Shown: piece after piece, positions 1 to 9,650 of the stretch
Numbering within the stretch: position 1 is the stretch's first letter
How the letters are laid out: each line of letters opens with the position of its first letter
DNA from: Rhipicephalus microplus
Lineage: Eukaryota; Arthropoda; Arachnida; Ixodida; Ixodidae
Reading direction: 5' to 3'
DNA length: 64,000 bases
NCBI RefSeq assembly: GCF_043290135.1
Contig: NC_134709.1
Span: 69,802,456 to 69,866,455 of the forward strand
Program-made: the position numbers and the translations under genes
Notes under the pieces: generated by a model
What the model was told of the DNA's origin: nothing
Seen by the model: only the letters and a program-made list of their open reading frames with translations
The model's database searches: none

Positions 1-545
1 TATACTAACGACTTGATACCTGTCTCGCAAGTAGGCCCCTAGCAGCAGTAGAGGAGGACCAGTTATGCCAATGGAGTCTAGTTTAATTTTAAGAATGTCA
101 TGATCGATAGTATCGAATGCCCGCGTAAACTCGACGAATAAAGAGCCTGCATATTAACCGTCATCTATGACTTTATTTAGTTGGTCAGTAAGACATGTAA
201 GTGCTAATTCAGTAGAATAACCTGATATAAATCCAAATTGGTCTGTTGAAAGTATATCAAATTTGTTCATATATTTTAACAATCTTTCCTCAAATATTTT
301 TTATTCTACCTCGTTTGAGTTCTCAAGGAAAAATTCACGTTTTAAATATGAGGTTGATGATGTGAGACATGACAAATTATATCGGTTTACAGATTAATTT
401 AATGTCCTGGATGAATGTTATCTAGCCCAGCGCTGGTTATTTTATAAATTCTGAATTACTGATGCAACCTCGTCAGGAGTAGTTGGAAACATATACAATG
501 ATTGTGAAATGCATTGAGGGGCGTGTAAAGATTGCTGTGCAGGTG
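1..545 (-). pseudogene. LINE reverse transcriptase fragment, running off the left edge
   Basis: The reverse complement of about 1-330 reads, with one internal stop, as the middle of a non-LTR RT: KIFEERL, then DQFGFISGYSTELAL, then the motif A region FTRAFDTIDH, then LGAYLRDRYQVV. Farther upstream (about 345-545) the earlier RT segment is visible as FPTTPDEVASVIQNL and SAGLDNIHP, in shifted frames. The usual fingers motif between these two parts is missing, so an internal deletion is likely around 300-345. The YADD motif would lie outside the window. It is a decayed mobile-element copy, not a host gene. Confidence 0.75.
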
Positions 546-1039
546 AATTGACATCAGAAAATAAAAAACACCAAAACATTTGCAATCGTAAGTGGCGTAT
601 GATAAGTATTACTATTATGGGATATTTGTGATATGTTATCGGTTGCTTGTTTTCTATTAAAAAATGAATTCCTTATCTCCCGTTTTTTCTTTACATCAGG
701 ACAACATTTAAGTATCTTTTTTTTATTTTTTTATTCATACTGTCAGCCGAAGGGCAAAGACAGGAGTTGGGGTTACATATCTGGCACGTACAAAGAACAT
801 ATGTGTAAACAAGTTTCACACTGTACGCTCAAGACGCACACTATATGGAAATAACAAAAACAAAAACGCAAAACTATATGAGAATACATCCCGCATAGGT
901 CACGGATAAAAGAAACATGTTAGAATACATCTAGTACACGTCACCAAAAAGAGAAAAAAGATTTGAAGTAATATAGCACATATTGAACATATTGATATAG
1001 TACATTGAACATATTCAACCGACAAGGAACAAGCAATTT
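546..1039. other. no gene; AT-rich sequence between two LINE relics
   Basis: A 73-codon open frame on the plus strand (633-854) is low complexity and resembles nothing I know. The part nearest 1039 is probably the 3' untranslated end of the minus-strand LINE that follows. I see no RNA gene here. Confidence 0.4.
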
Positions 1040-1287
1040 GGTTACAAATATTCTGACAAAGTCTTTTCGAACCTTTGTAAATTGCAATGTTCTAGTATGC
1101 ATTGAGGTAATTGATTCCAGTCATCGATGCTCCGAATCAAAAAAGAATACTTGAATAAATATGTTCTGTAGCTAAGTGGTTGATATGTTTCGAGTGTTTT
1201 GTTCTGGATGTGGTAAATGGCTGTAGTGCAATGTGTTCCTTTAGTTGAACTTTGTAGTCTCTATTGAATCTGAAAAAAGGATATAAG

Positions 1288-2007
1288 TCAATTATGTTGC
1301 ATTTCTCGTTTCACCGTCATTAAACCGGCTTTGTCTCTAAGCTCACTAATAGACTGAGTTCTGGAATAGGAGTTAAAGATGAACCGTAAGGCTTTGTTTT
1401 GTATACACTCACATTTCAGTGCATTTGTTTTAGTGTATGGTTGCCACAGATGACCTGCGAAGGTCAGTACTGAAAGAATAGTAATTTTATACGCCATTGT
1501 TTTAGCTTCCGGGGTGGCATCGTGAAGTTTTCGTCGTAACGACCAAAGTTTACGCATGGCTTTATTGTAAACACTGTCAACATGCATAGACCAGTTCAAG
1601 TCATGTGTGAGATCAACACCTAGATAGTTAACATTCTTTACTTCAGTTATAATTGTGTCTTTAATGCTATAAGAAAAGGATAACGGGTCTTTTTTACGTG
1701 TCATGCGCATGAAGACAGTTTTTGATGCATTCAGTTCCATTTGACATTCGTCGCACCAAAGACTAATTTTTTGTAAATGGTTATCAAGCTCCAGCTGATT
1801 ATCAGTGGAGCTTATCTTCGCATACACAATGGTGTCATCTGCATAATGTTTTATAACTATTTGCTGAGAAAAAACGGCACCCATGTCACTGATGTAAATA
1901 GAGAAAAGTAAAGGGCCTATTACGGACCCTTGCGGCACGCTTGATCTGACTGGTTTATTGGTGCTGGAGACATTATTTATTACAACAAATTGTTGTCTAT
2001 TTGACAA
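1288..2007 (-). pseudogene. RT palm/thumb of the 1040-3155 LINE
   Basis: An open stretch of 239 codons. It contains motif B as SVPQGSVIGPLLF, motif C as YADD (catalytic aspartates present), and the thumb region NYLGVDLTHDLNW followed by RKLWSLRRKLH. The protein would make cDNA from the LINE transcript at the nicked target. The N-terminal half of the RT lies upstream in other frames, and the C-terminal tail continues in another frame to about 1045. No intact protein can be made. Confidence 0.85.
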
Positions 2008-2285
2008 GTATGCCTCTATCTATTTTAATAGCTGACTGTCACCAGTCAAACAAGACAACTTTTTAAGCAACTTCCTGTGAGATATTTTATCAAATGCTTT
2101 TCGGAAATCAATAAATATGATGTCTACTTGACTTTTTCCATCTAAACACTGACCAATTTCAGGCGTAACCTCAGTAAGAATTCACATTGTGGAATACCCT
2201 TTGCGAAACCCGTGCTTATTACTACCTAAAACGCCATTCTTTCTACAAACTTCATTAGGTGAGTAGTCCAAATGTGCTCCAGTGT

Positions 2286-2630
2286 TTAACAACAAGTACT
2301 TGCCAAGGAAATTAGTCGAAAATTCGTGACGTCATATTTGGAACCCTGTTTATGAATCAGTATTACCTTGACACGCCTCCAATCTACCGGAACGTCACTG
2401 GATTGAAGTGAATTTGTGAATATGTCGAACAGATAAAATGAACACCACTCGGCATAACGCCTTAAAAAGGCGTTGGGAATTTGATCAGGTCCAGGGCCTT
2501 GTATTATCTTTTCCTTGTAATATCTGGCTTCAGCTTCTTTAAGTCGACCAGACAGTGAGTTGGAAAATCTCTTGTAGCGCACACGTAAGTTTATATTGAA
2601 AGGCTGTCTTTTTTTTAAAAAGATTTTCAC
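2286..2630 (-). pseudogene. RT fingers region of the 1040-3155 LINE
   Basis: The frame includes GPGPDQIPNAFLRRYAEW and DWRRVKVILIHKQG, then NFRLISLASTCC, the diagnostic start of LINE RTs. The segment before GPGPDQ joins directly to LKEAEARYYKEKIIQ. About a hundred residues normally separate these blocks in the sister copy near 56 kb, which points to an internal deletion. The usual NYRPISL motif is mutated to NFRLISL. Confidence 0.8.
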
Positions 2631-2709
2631 GTGGGCGCACCGCTTTAAGGAGATTTTCGGTGACCCAAGGGTTTCGCGGAGATGCCAGTCTCTTTTCGCA
2701 CTTGCGCGT

Positions 2710-3155
2710 TTAGGAGCACGATTGATAATGTGATAACAACTTTGTCAGAAATTGTGAGTAAGCGAACTGCGGATAATTAGTAATAAGACCAAAAGACCAG
2801 TCAGCATTGGAAACAGATTCTATGAATAACTTTTTGTCAAAAACGAGTTTCGTGTAGCAATTAGAATATGAATAGTGGGCAGATGTAGTGAGCAGAAAGA
2901 CGGGGAAGTGGTTCGTAATGTCTGTTTCAAGATCTCCTACCTCAGATGGATACAGAAGATTCGACAATGCATGTTCGATAATGTGCTGGAACTACCGGGA
3001 ACAGAGCTAGTAGGGACGGTAATAAGACATTCGTAACCAAAACTACGAAAATAAGATGAATAACTAACAGAGTACACAGATGAATCCAATAAGTTTATGT
3101 TTATATCACCCACAATTATAACATTTTTATTCTCTGTAGATAGCTTTGTCATCAA
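2710..3155 (-). pseudogene. LINE AP-endonuclease, C-terminal part
   Basis: Two overlapping frames carry endonuclease hallmarks: VIIVGDININLLD (the GDxN motif) in the upstream frame, and LETDITNHFPVF (the SDHxP-like histidine motif) in the downstream frame. A frameshift around 2940-2970 separates them. The domain normally nicks the target DNA for target-primed reverse transcription. The N-terminal catalytic block is missing. Confidence 0.75.
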
Positions 3156-3164
3156 TCAGATACC

Positions 3165-3600
3165 TAAGTAAGCTGGCGCAGGACATGACACTCCAAAAGT
3201 GGCAGTCATCACAGTTCTCACATCATCGACTATATTCTCTCAATCCATCTCTATGACTGCGGCTACCCTCTGGTCTGTTTAGGGAGGAAGGTAAAGTGTT
3301 GTGCCGTCTGCGTCTGGGCGTAGCCTTCACCAATGCCAACTCATTTAAGATAGGGATGGCCGACAACGCGAAGTGCAACGACTGTGCCGTCGATGAGATT
3401 ATTGAACACATATTATGTTACTGCCCGGCATACACAAACGAGAGGCCTCACGTGCGCAGTGTTTTAAATCAACTGGGCAGAAGTGATTTCACTGTCGAGA
3501 AAGTATTGGTACCACGGCACTGCCCATCGCATTTCCGAAAGGCATGAAAAGCACTGTTGCATTTTCTCAAAGACGCCGGCCTGTTTCATCGTTTGTTATA
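3165..3600 (+). pseudogene. 3' scrap of an RNase H-type LINE (C-terminal cysteine/histidine tail)
   Basis: The frame 3296-3547 contains LCRLRLGVAFTNA, FKIGMADNAKCNDC and EHILCYCP, the C-terminal tail with a C-x2-C and H-x3-C-x-C pattern. The minus-strand LINE near 59.1-59.4 kb has the same tail (LCRLWLGIAFTNA, FRIGMADTAACGRC), so the two belong to one family. Upstream sequence from 3165 continues the similarity in other frames. Only the 3' end was retained. Confidence 0.7.
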
Positions 3601-3865
3601 AGTGAAACTGTTACGCCTCGGCCCAGTCAGTGACCTTTTATCTCCTCCTCTATATGTTCCTTCCCCTTATTCTCAAAAAGCTTTTCAAAAAGTGTTCTTG
3701 CGGAGCGCGTACCACGCTCTTATGGACCACGGGCCGCGGAAGGCAGCGAAGCCGATGAGCGCGTCTTGCAGGCCAGATTATCGCAGTTCTAGTTCTAACA
3801 GGCTGCTCTACTGCACGTGTGCCGGTGAAATCTGCTGCATTCTTTCGGCAGTACCGGGGTAGAGT

Positions 3866-4228
3866 ATGTACTTTGTGACATCTAGCACCAACAAACATGT
3901 AGCTCGCGACACGTCGAAGCGGAGAACACATTCTCATTGCTTTGCTTCGGTTTGCCCAATCGGTAACCGGGGCGCTCCGAAGGCGTCGCTGTTTGCAGCT
4001 CCCAGGGATGATGATTTCCGCAGAAAGTGGGAGCGCAACTTCCGGAGGGTTGACAAGCCTCTGACCAAAACCTCAGCGGTGTGCGAACATCATTTCAAGC
4101 TAAGATACATCCTGCGCGAATATGTGCGCGTGCTAAACGGCAGTGAAGTGCGCATTCCCCGGGGAATGCCGTCATTGGTTCCTGATGTCGTGCCAACGCT
4201 TTTGCCTGGTTGTCCACGCAGTAGCTAA
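3866..4228 (+). CDS. THAP-type zinc-finger domain protein (fragment or single exon)
   Basis: A 120-residue frame holds a full THAP (C2CH) DNA-binding domain. It shows C25 and C30 (HCFASVC), SLFAAPRD, the conserved tryptophan W55 (RRKWERNF), KPLTKTSAVC with C73 and H76 (CEHH), F77, then EVRIPRGMPSLVPDVVPTLLP, which carries the VPT box that closes the domain. THAP domains bind short specific DNA sites. They occur in host transcription regulators and at the N terminus of P-type transposases. A TAA ends the frame soon after the domain; plausible coding sequence continues in frame past it towards 4330, so this may be a broken transposase start or an old exon. The methionine at 3866 lies about 24 residues before the finger. 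Confidence 0.7.
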   Translation: MYFVTSSTNKHVARDTSKRRTHSHCFASVCPIGNRGAPKASLFAAPRDDDFRRKWERNFRRVDKPLTKTSAVCEHHFKLRYILREYVRVLNGSEVRIPRGMPSLVPDVVPTLLPGCPRSS

Positions 4229-4338
4229 CCTCGTAATTTCACGTTTGCACGAACCAGAAAGCAAACGCGCGTTAGATGTAACCACACCCGCAGCTCTGCA
4301 GGAGTCTGCGACGGCTCGACAACGCAGCCGAAGCTGGC

Positions 4339-4379
<41 letters not shown>

Positions 4380-4380
4380 A
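4339..4380 (+). repeat. (GAT)n microsatellite
   Basis: About fourteen uninterrupted GAT units. They lie between the THAP frame and the 3' side of the minus-strand LINE at 4500-7960. Confidence 0.95.
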
Positions 4381-4573
4381 TTTGTTGTCGTCCCCTTTGT
4401 ATTGGGTGGGCACCGAACCGGAACGATAAAATAAATGAATTATCACAAAAACTGCTCATCACTAAGATACAACAGGTCCATGAACATTAGAACTGTTCAC
4501 TGTCCCCCTGACCACCACAAAAAAGCCTTGCTTTTGTTATTGATGTTGCAGCCAGGGGGTGCACCTTGGTGTC

Positions 4574-4888
4574 TCAGCTGCACCTTCGATCCGGTGGGTC
4601 GCAGCCATCCACGAAGCCGAGCACCCCAGGTAGTGTGGCCGCATCTGGTTGATGAGGTGACCGACGTTTGCACTGGCGAACAATGTGTTCAATGGTTTCT
4701 TCGTCCTTCTCACATGCCCTGCACTGCACAGTACTGTTAGCCAGCGATGGGTCAAAGTGACTTCGATACATTTTACTTCGGAGCGCTCCAGCACAGGCCT
4801 CAAACAGCAGGGCGCTCCCGACACTGTTGTTATATAGACGCTCGGCTGAGATGTTTGGCTCAGACTTGTGCATTCTGTAGAGGGCCAC
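4574..4888 (-). pseudogene. C-terminal Cys/His tail of the 4500-7960 LINE
   Basis: The frame includes LYNNSVGSALLFEACAGALRSKMYR followed by VQCRACEKDEETIEHIVRQC, a C-x2-C-x-H-x4-C pattern typical of the end of this LINE family. The equivalent in the sister copy is CSACGKEEETAEHLIMFC at 32 kb. The frame ends near 4574; the plus-strand frames here are shadows. Confidence 0.7.
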
Positions 4889-4949
4889 ACTTGGTTTTTT
4901 TCGCCATAGCTACCTGCCACATCCACGTTTCTGCTTCCTGTACTCGTGT

Positions 4950-5252
4950 TCATACCGCACTATTGTCACTGTCCTCCCGCACGGGGTCTGTAACAAGGGA
5001 AAACCATCTACACAGCTTGTAAAGACGCCTGCTCCATTGTGTACTGGTGCCTTTTATGGTAGCATACCTAAATAGACGCCGGGCCCACCTTTGATTGTTC
5101 ATGAGGCGAAGACGGCTTTCATTGGCAGCCTTGCTCCTGGACTCCTGTGCCTCATAACTGGACCATCCGAGGTCACGCTGGACCGACTCAACAGCTACGC
5201 GTCCGTGACACGCCAGCCCCAACCACCCAAGCTCACGTTGACCTCTCTCCAA
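4950..5252 (-). pseudogene. post-RT connecting region of the 4500-7960 LINE
   Basis: The frame reads RGQRELGWLGLACHGRVAVESVQRDLGWSS and later NNQRWARRLFRYATIKG, arginine- and tryptophan-rich sequence downstream of the RT. It resembles the corresponding part of the copy at 32034-32579 (KRWARKVYSYLYMKN). No catalytic role is visible. Confidence 0.6.
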
Positions 5253-5345
5253 CCACTGGCGGTGGACAGGCAGATGACGGCGTTAGCGATCGTAAGCACT
5301 GGCACATGTACTGCTTTCTACAGTTCGTACACCAGAACAAATCGG

Positions 5346-5678
5346 TTACCCCCCCCCCCCCCCCAAACTCCGCCATCGCAACACGTTGGCAGCTCTCACA
5401 GACACTTGACGAACATGCTTTTCCTGTTTGTCAGAGAGATCTGCAGATGTGCAAACATTTACATCGAGGTACCAGTATTCATCTAACACCAGAATGCTTC
5501 TGCGATCGGGAATCTGCACCTCGATAACAATCTCAACGTCCGAAAACTGCCATATGGTCAATTTTTCGGCGTTGAAGTGCAGGCCCAGCAGCTTCAGGTG
5601 ATTGGCTGCCAGATTCACTAGACTTCGAAGATCACTGCTGCACTCTGCCAAAAGGACAGCATCATCTGCGAACGCCAA
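5346..5678 (-). pseudogene. RT motif C segment of the 4500-7960 LINE
   Basis: The frame begins MAFADDAVLLAECSSDLRSLV, which carries the FADD catalytic box, followed by LHFNAEKLTIW and a strand corresponding to the thumb (YWYLDVNVCTSADL). The frame then runs into a poly-C tract (5349-5364) on its 3' side, where slippage has probably destroyed the reading. Confidence 0.75.
5349..5364 (+). repeat. homopolymer C tract
   Basis: Sixteen consecutive C residues lie inside the LINE coding sequence. Slippage here explains the loss of frame on the minus strand. Confidence 0.9.
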
Positions 5679-5833
5679 TTCGGGCAGTGTTCATGTCTCC
5701 GACACCCATAAATCATGAGTTGGTACGCGAAGCCAACTCCTGATTCCACGGGTGCTTCCTCGAGCCCCGCCACATAGAGCGTGTGCAGCAGCGGAGATGA
5801 ACGGCAGCCCTACCTGAGTCCTGTTAGTCACCT

Positions 5834-6187
5834 TCACAGGCTGTGCTCTCGTGTTGTGAAACATGCCACCACCAAGCTATGCGCATAGAGCTTCCGGAAG
5901 AAGCCTGTCCAGATGCTCACCATTTGTCGCTTTTCTAACTGGCGGAACAACTCTGCATGCGGCACACTATCGTAAGCCTTGGCTACATCCAGAAAGCATC
6001 CAGGCAGGCCTCTGGTTTCTCTCCGTGTCACCTCGATGGTGTGAGTGAGCACGAAAAGGTTGTCCTCCGATCGCCGGTTTTGTCGGAAGCCATTTTGAAG
6101 TTCAGAGAGTATGCCATTTTCCTCCGCGCAGCCACTCATCCAGACTTTCAAAATCCGAGCGACGAGTCTAAAGAGGAAGCTCGTCAC
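5834..6187 (-). pseudogene. RT fingers/palm segment of the 4500-7960 LINE
   Basis: The frame contains TSFLFRLVARILKVW, ILSELQNGFRQNRRSEDNLF and motif A as CFLDVAKAYDSVPHAELF, which holds the first catalytic aspartate. The sister copy near 33.5 kb reads LAFLDIRGAYDSV at the same point. Motif B should follow downstream (about 5680-5834) but is degraded. Confidence 0.8.
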
Positions 6188-6262
6188 CGTGATTGGTCTA
6201 TATTCACCCAGCAGTCGAGCGTCATTTCCTCTCGTTCACACCAGGCTTACTCGGCCGCATTT

Positions 6263-6631
6263 TCAGTCGGATTGAATTGAGCCATTCTTCAGAGCGGTAG
6301 TGAAGATTTCCACGAGATGTTCAAGAGCAGACTTCCCCAGGCATTTCACAAGGCCCGTCGGTATACCATTCATTCCGGTAGCAGTACTTGCACTGATACG
6401 CGGGAGAGCACGCTCAATAGCGATCCTTGTCATTTTCCAACGGGCTTGCTCACTTGGTTGGTGAGGCTCGTGGGTGAGGTCACAGTTTACAGCAGCGATC
6501 GGTTCGTCATATTTGGGACTGAAGAGCTCTTGCATGCGATCCATAAGATGTGCTGCGAGATCAGTGACCGGCTGGTTACTAGAGTGATGTCGAATTTCAG
6601 GTGCCGCGGTGTTACGATCTAATGAGGACAC
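6263..6631 (-). pseudogene. linker and RT start of the 4500-7960 LINE
   Basis: The frame contains LAAHLMDRMQELFSPKYDEP and then ATGMNGIPTGLVKCLGKSALEHL, the motif (GxNGIPxxLxKxLG) that opens the RT domain in this family. The sister copy has GSDGIPIMLMKTLG. The sequence between them is a lysine/arginine-rich linker. Confidence 0.7.
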
Positions 6632-7194
6632 ACATTTCCGAAATTTGTTAGCATCATCACGCCCTGCCTCTGTTATAGCTCACAATTGTTCACTGTTGTG
6701 CTCAGCTATTTTACTTTGTACGAAGACCCGCATCTCTTTTTTGAGGCGGAGGTATCCTTTTCAGGTGTGCATGCACTTCTCCCCAGGGAATCTTCTAGCA
6801 GCCACTCTGTGTATACGATTTGCCTTTCGTCTTGCAGAAAAGGCCCTTTGTACCTCTTCGTCGCACAAACCATTGCGCCGCAAGCCACCGTGAAAATTCA
6901 CATGAATTTTGTGCCTCCTCATGATGCGTTTGAGTCCTAGCACAATTTGATTGTAGGTTGACGATTCCATCGGTTGAAAGTTCTCTTAGAATGCCTTCGC
7001 GGCTGAAGCATACACTGACTGTAGGGGGGCGCTTCACAGCCGAGTCGCGACGTTCCTTCTCAGTGGTTCCCCACAAGGATCGAGAAAAGGTCAACTTTAT
7101 TTGGTTGTGGTCGTTTCCTAGGCTAAACTGACCGTTCTTATCTATGTTCACGTGAGTGAGGCGTCGTGCTAGAACAGGTGTCGCAAGCGCGTAG

Positions 7195-7739
7195 TCAACA
7201 CAGCTGCGACCATTCCTGGTGCATCAGGTGTACTGACCTTCGCACTATAGACGAAGATTCAGTACATATATAGTAAAAGAACGCTCTAGTGTCAGCAGTA
7301 GCTCCCCATTGGCATCTTGGAAACCATGCAGAATTTAAGGGTGGCCATCGAAACGGCCCACTATGAGCACCTCTCGTTGGTTGGCCCATCTTGCCACGTA
7401 TTCTCGGATGCGTTGCACCACCCTTGAGTTTCCGTCTACTGTTCCAGCGGATAGAGCAAAATAGACCACTGCTACCAGGACCAGTAGAACCTGCAAGTTG
7501 CCCTCTATCCACATGTGCTCAGCACATGAGCTGTCTAGCTTCTTCCAAGATGATCCAGTTTTCGACAGCAAACCGACTCCTCCCGTTTTCCTCGGTTCGC
7601 CTGAACGGTTCAGGCCAGCCCACTGCCAACCTTTATGTGCTGGTACATCTTCCATTACTCGAAGGTGTGTTTCAGCCGCAGCAAATATCTCCATGTCTTC
7701 GTCACCCATCATCTGATACAGTTCTTCCCATTTGCTCAT
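7195..7739 (-). pseudogene. endonuclease domain of the 4500-7960 LINE
   Basis: The frame 7335-7739 starts near the domain start and shows IFAAAETHLR (the ETH glutamate motif), KTGGVGLL, EHMWIEG and VLIVGRFDGHP. In active endonucleases the last is GDFN or GDFNGH, so the catalytic aspartate has changed to arginine. The remainder of the domain continues in a second frame (7195-7512). The frame change and the substitution both mark it as dead. Confidence 0.75.
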
Positions 7740-7769
7740 ACTTCTGGCGCCATGTAAGTTAAGGAAGCC

Positions 7770-7960
7770 TACCCGGGTGTATTTATTTCTTTTTGCGGAT
7801 GCGGTGACGGTGGGCAGTCACCTTTTTTAGGACCTGTGCCAGAACGGCGTCTGCCACCTCTGTGGATGGGCCGTTTGCAGGATTGCCTTTCCTAGGGCAG
7901 TCATCATGGAGGTCGTTGGGTTCACACCCAATGCCCTGTCTTGTGAGTGTCTGATAGTCG
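7770..7960 (-). pseudogene. ORF1-like C terminus upstream of the LINE endonuclease
   Basis: The reverse complement reads NDLHDDCPRKGN, then PSTEVADAVLAQVLKKV and a basic end HRHRIRKKK before a stop near 7785. Its position just upstream of the endonuclease frame, in the same orientation, fits the end of a LINE ORF1. Only this tail is recognisable. Confidence 0.4.
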
Positions 7961-8156
7961 AAGGTCTAAAAAAGCAAAAATTCCGCGTCCCGATCGTTGC
8001 CCTAGCTGTTCAGTGACGTACACACTGTAGGAAGTTCCGGTCATCTTATACTGCAGGGCCTTTGTGACAAGTAGCAGCGGCACCACCTGGTGGCATCATC
8101 GTGAAAGGTGACGCCAGAGCCCAGCCGGTCGTGCCACTAGATTATATTCTAGTTCA

Positions 8157-8669
8157 CTATAGGGGAGGCTGATGTAAAAGGGAAACCACAAATTTGTGGA
8201 CGCTCAGTGGTAAGTGGTGATAGTGGTCACCTTCACAAAATCTAAGATGTTGCGTAGGCCGAGACACGAAAGGAATAGCCATTCGTTTGTGGCCAAAATC
8301 AAAGTCCCGGTTGTCCGAAGCCTCGGTAAGCCTAGGCGATTCCTGTGCCAGCGCTGGACAGATTGTGAGAAGTGCTAGGGTGCCCACCTGCACCATTAGT
8401 ATATGTAAAGTTGGACAGTCACATAGGGGATGCTCAAGGGTCCTCGGGTCACTGCCACAACGTTCGCTTGTCAGGGACAAGAAGCGTCCTTTGGCGAACA
8501 AGCGCGCTGTCCTCAACACACACCATATGTGGAGGCGTGCAAGGAAATGAAAAAAACTCGGTCTTCTACCCAAGCGGGTGTGGTGAGGCTGTGATGTAAC
8601 AACTATGCACGAGGTCTTCCGATACTGTTCGTCCTCAAAACTGCCATTGCTGACCTGTTCCAGTGGCAC
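8157..8669 (-). pseudogene. retroelement C-terminal remnant with Cys/His motif
   Basis: A 170-codon frame contains RTARLFAKGRF and then SERCGSDPRTLEHPLCDCPTLH, which resembles the C-terminal Cys/His tails of tick LINEs (C-x-H-x3-C-x-C). The rest is not recognisable, and parts may belong to other frames. I infer a LINE 3' relic, but the family is not identified. Confidence 0.4.
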
Positions 8670-8839
8670 TCCTTTCGCAAGCTGCTAGGAGAACAGCGTT
8701 CCCGCTAGTGAGCTCAGCAGACTGACGAATATTTCACAAGTTATAGAGGATTCCTCCTGAAATCAAGCAAAAAAGACAACGGGGCTTAGCCGGAGATTGG
8801 TAAGATCAGGTATGTTATTAAGGGCACCGTAAACGACGG

Positions 8840-9650
8840 CTTCACCACACTGCGTTATGGCAGAGGAAGTAGCGCTGTGCCAAAGCTACAAGGAGGTGCA
8901 CCGGCAGCTGTCAATGGGCCCTCTCTTTCATCACGCGACGCATATCCTGCTGGCTTGGAGACAATTTCTGACGACTCCACGTCACTCGCAGAAGTCAAGA
9001 CTGTCGTTCACGAGAAAATTGCATACAAGTTCTCTCTGCTGGCTGTTCTCTCCAGTAGCATGTTCAACATTTGCCAACTGCGCTTCTGCTTCTTCTCCAC
9101 CAAGGGATAGAGCAAAGTAATTGCGAAAGCGATGCCTAATTACCCCGGCCCCCTCGAGTTCCCACACCACCGAGTTATGCTAGTGAAGGTCAGGCCAACG
9201 CAAGCAATCCCTGTGACTGCCCCACTAAGTTACGCGGAAGCCGTCGCTGCAATTCCTTCGCAGCGGTTGTTCCGCCCTCATTGGCGGACTTTCCTGGCAA
9301 CAGATTGTAGCCTACCATGCAGCGAAATCAGCAGCCGCTCCGTCTTTCGCGTCCTGAGCGATGGATGGGCCCTGCACCAGTGAACTGATAACGCACTTCG
9401 GACAACCGCTATGCGTGTGGTTATGCCGAGCACTTCATGCGCTATTACCGTCGCGTCGAGCAGCCTCGACTCGCATCACCGGTCCCTAACCAGCCTAGTC
9501 ACGCTTGTAACGACACACCTCTGTATGTTTCATCTGCAGCACATCAAGCTACTCGTGCCATTCACTGTCTCCACGGAGCTGCTCACTATCTCCTATGCGG
9601 CCGCCTACGTTCGCATAAGACCAGGAAAACTTGTCTTATAGTCCATGTGG
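8840..9650 (+). pseudogene. gag-like retroelement remnant with a degraded zinc knuckle
   Basis: Several short plus-strand frames fit a retroelement gag. SYAEAVAA at 9225-9250 and a proline-rich neighbourhood are followed near 9395-9480 by TSDNRYACGYAEHFMRYYRRVEQPR, which reads like a CCHC knuckle region that lost its cysteines. SPVPNQPSHACNDTPLY follows. No pol is found nearby, so this is an isolated fragment. The assignment rests on memory of similar tick gag sequences. Confidence 0.4.

Larger units (their letters stand above)
1040..3155 (-). mobile_element. 5'-truncated non-LTR retrotransposon (CR1/Jockey-type LINE)
   Basis: Read on the minus strand, domains appear in LINE order: the end of an AP-type endonuclease (2710-3155), a linker with NPWVTENLL (about 2640-2700), RT fingers (2286-2630), palm (about 2000-2286), motif C and thumb (1288-2007), and a C-terminal tail containing SFLIRSIDDWNQLP that stops near 1045. 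Several frameshifts and stops separate them. Protein resemblance to the LINE at 55758-58155 is clear (PGPDxIPNxFLxRYAEW, DWN near the end), so both belong to one family. The first part of the endonuclease is absent, as expected of a 5'-truncated insertion. Confidence 0.85.
4500..7960 (-). mobile_element. near-full-length decayed LINE with ORF1 end, endonuclease, RT and C-terminal zinc motif
   Basis: On the minus strand the order is: end of an ORF1-like frame (about 7783-7960), endonuclease (7195-7739), linker (6795-7151), RT (5346-6631), thumb and connecting part (4950-5252) and a Cys/His tail (4574-4888). All parts share one orientation and are separated by frameshifts. The copy at 32034-34365 has the same motifs (ITVTSxxxRL, ELQNGFR, AYDSV, C-x2-C-x-KxEET-x-EH), so both are one family. 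I do not assign a clade with certainty. Confidence 0.85.

Noticed and set aside
633..854. 73-codon plus-strand open frame
   Set aside because: Low-complexity phenylalanine-rich composition, no family resemblance, and location between two LINE relics.
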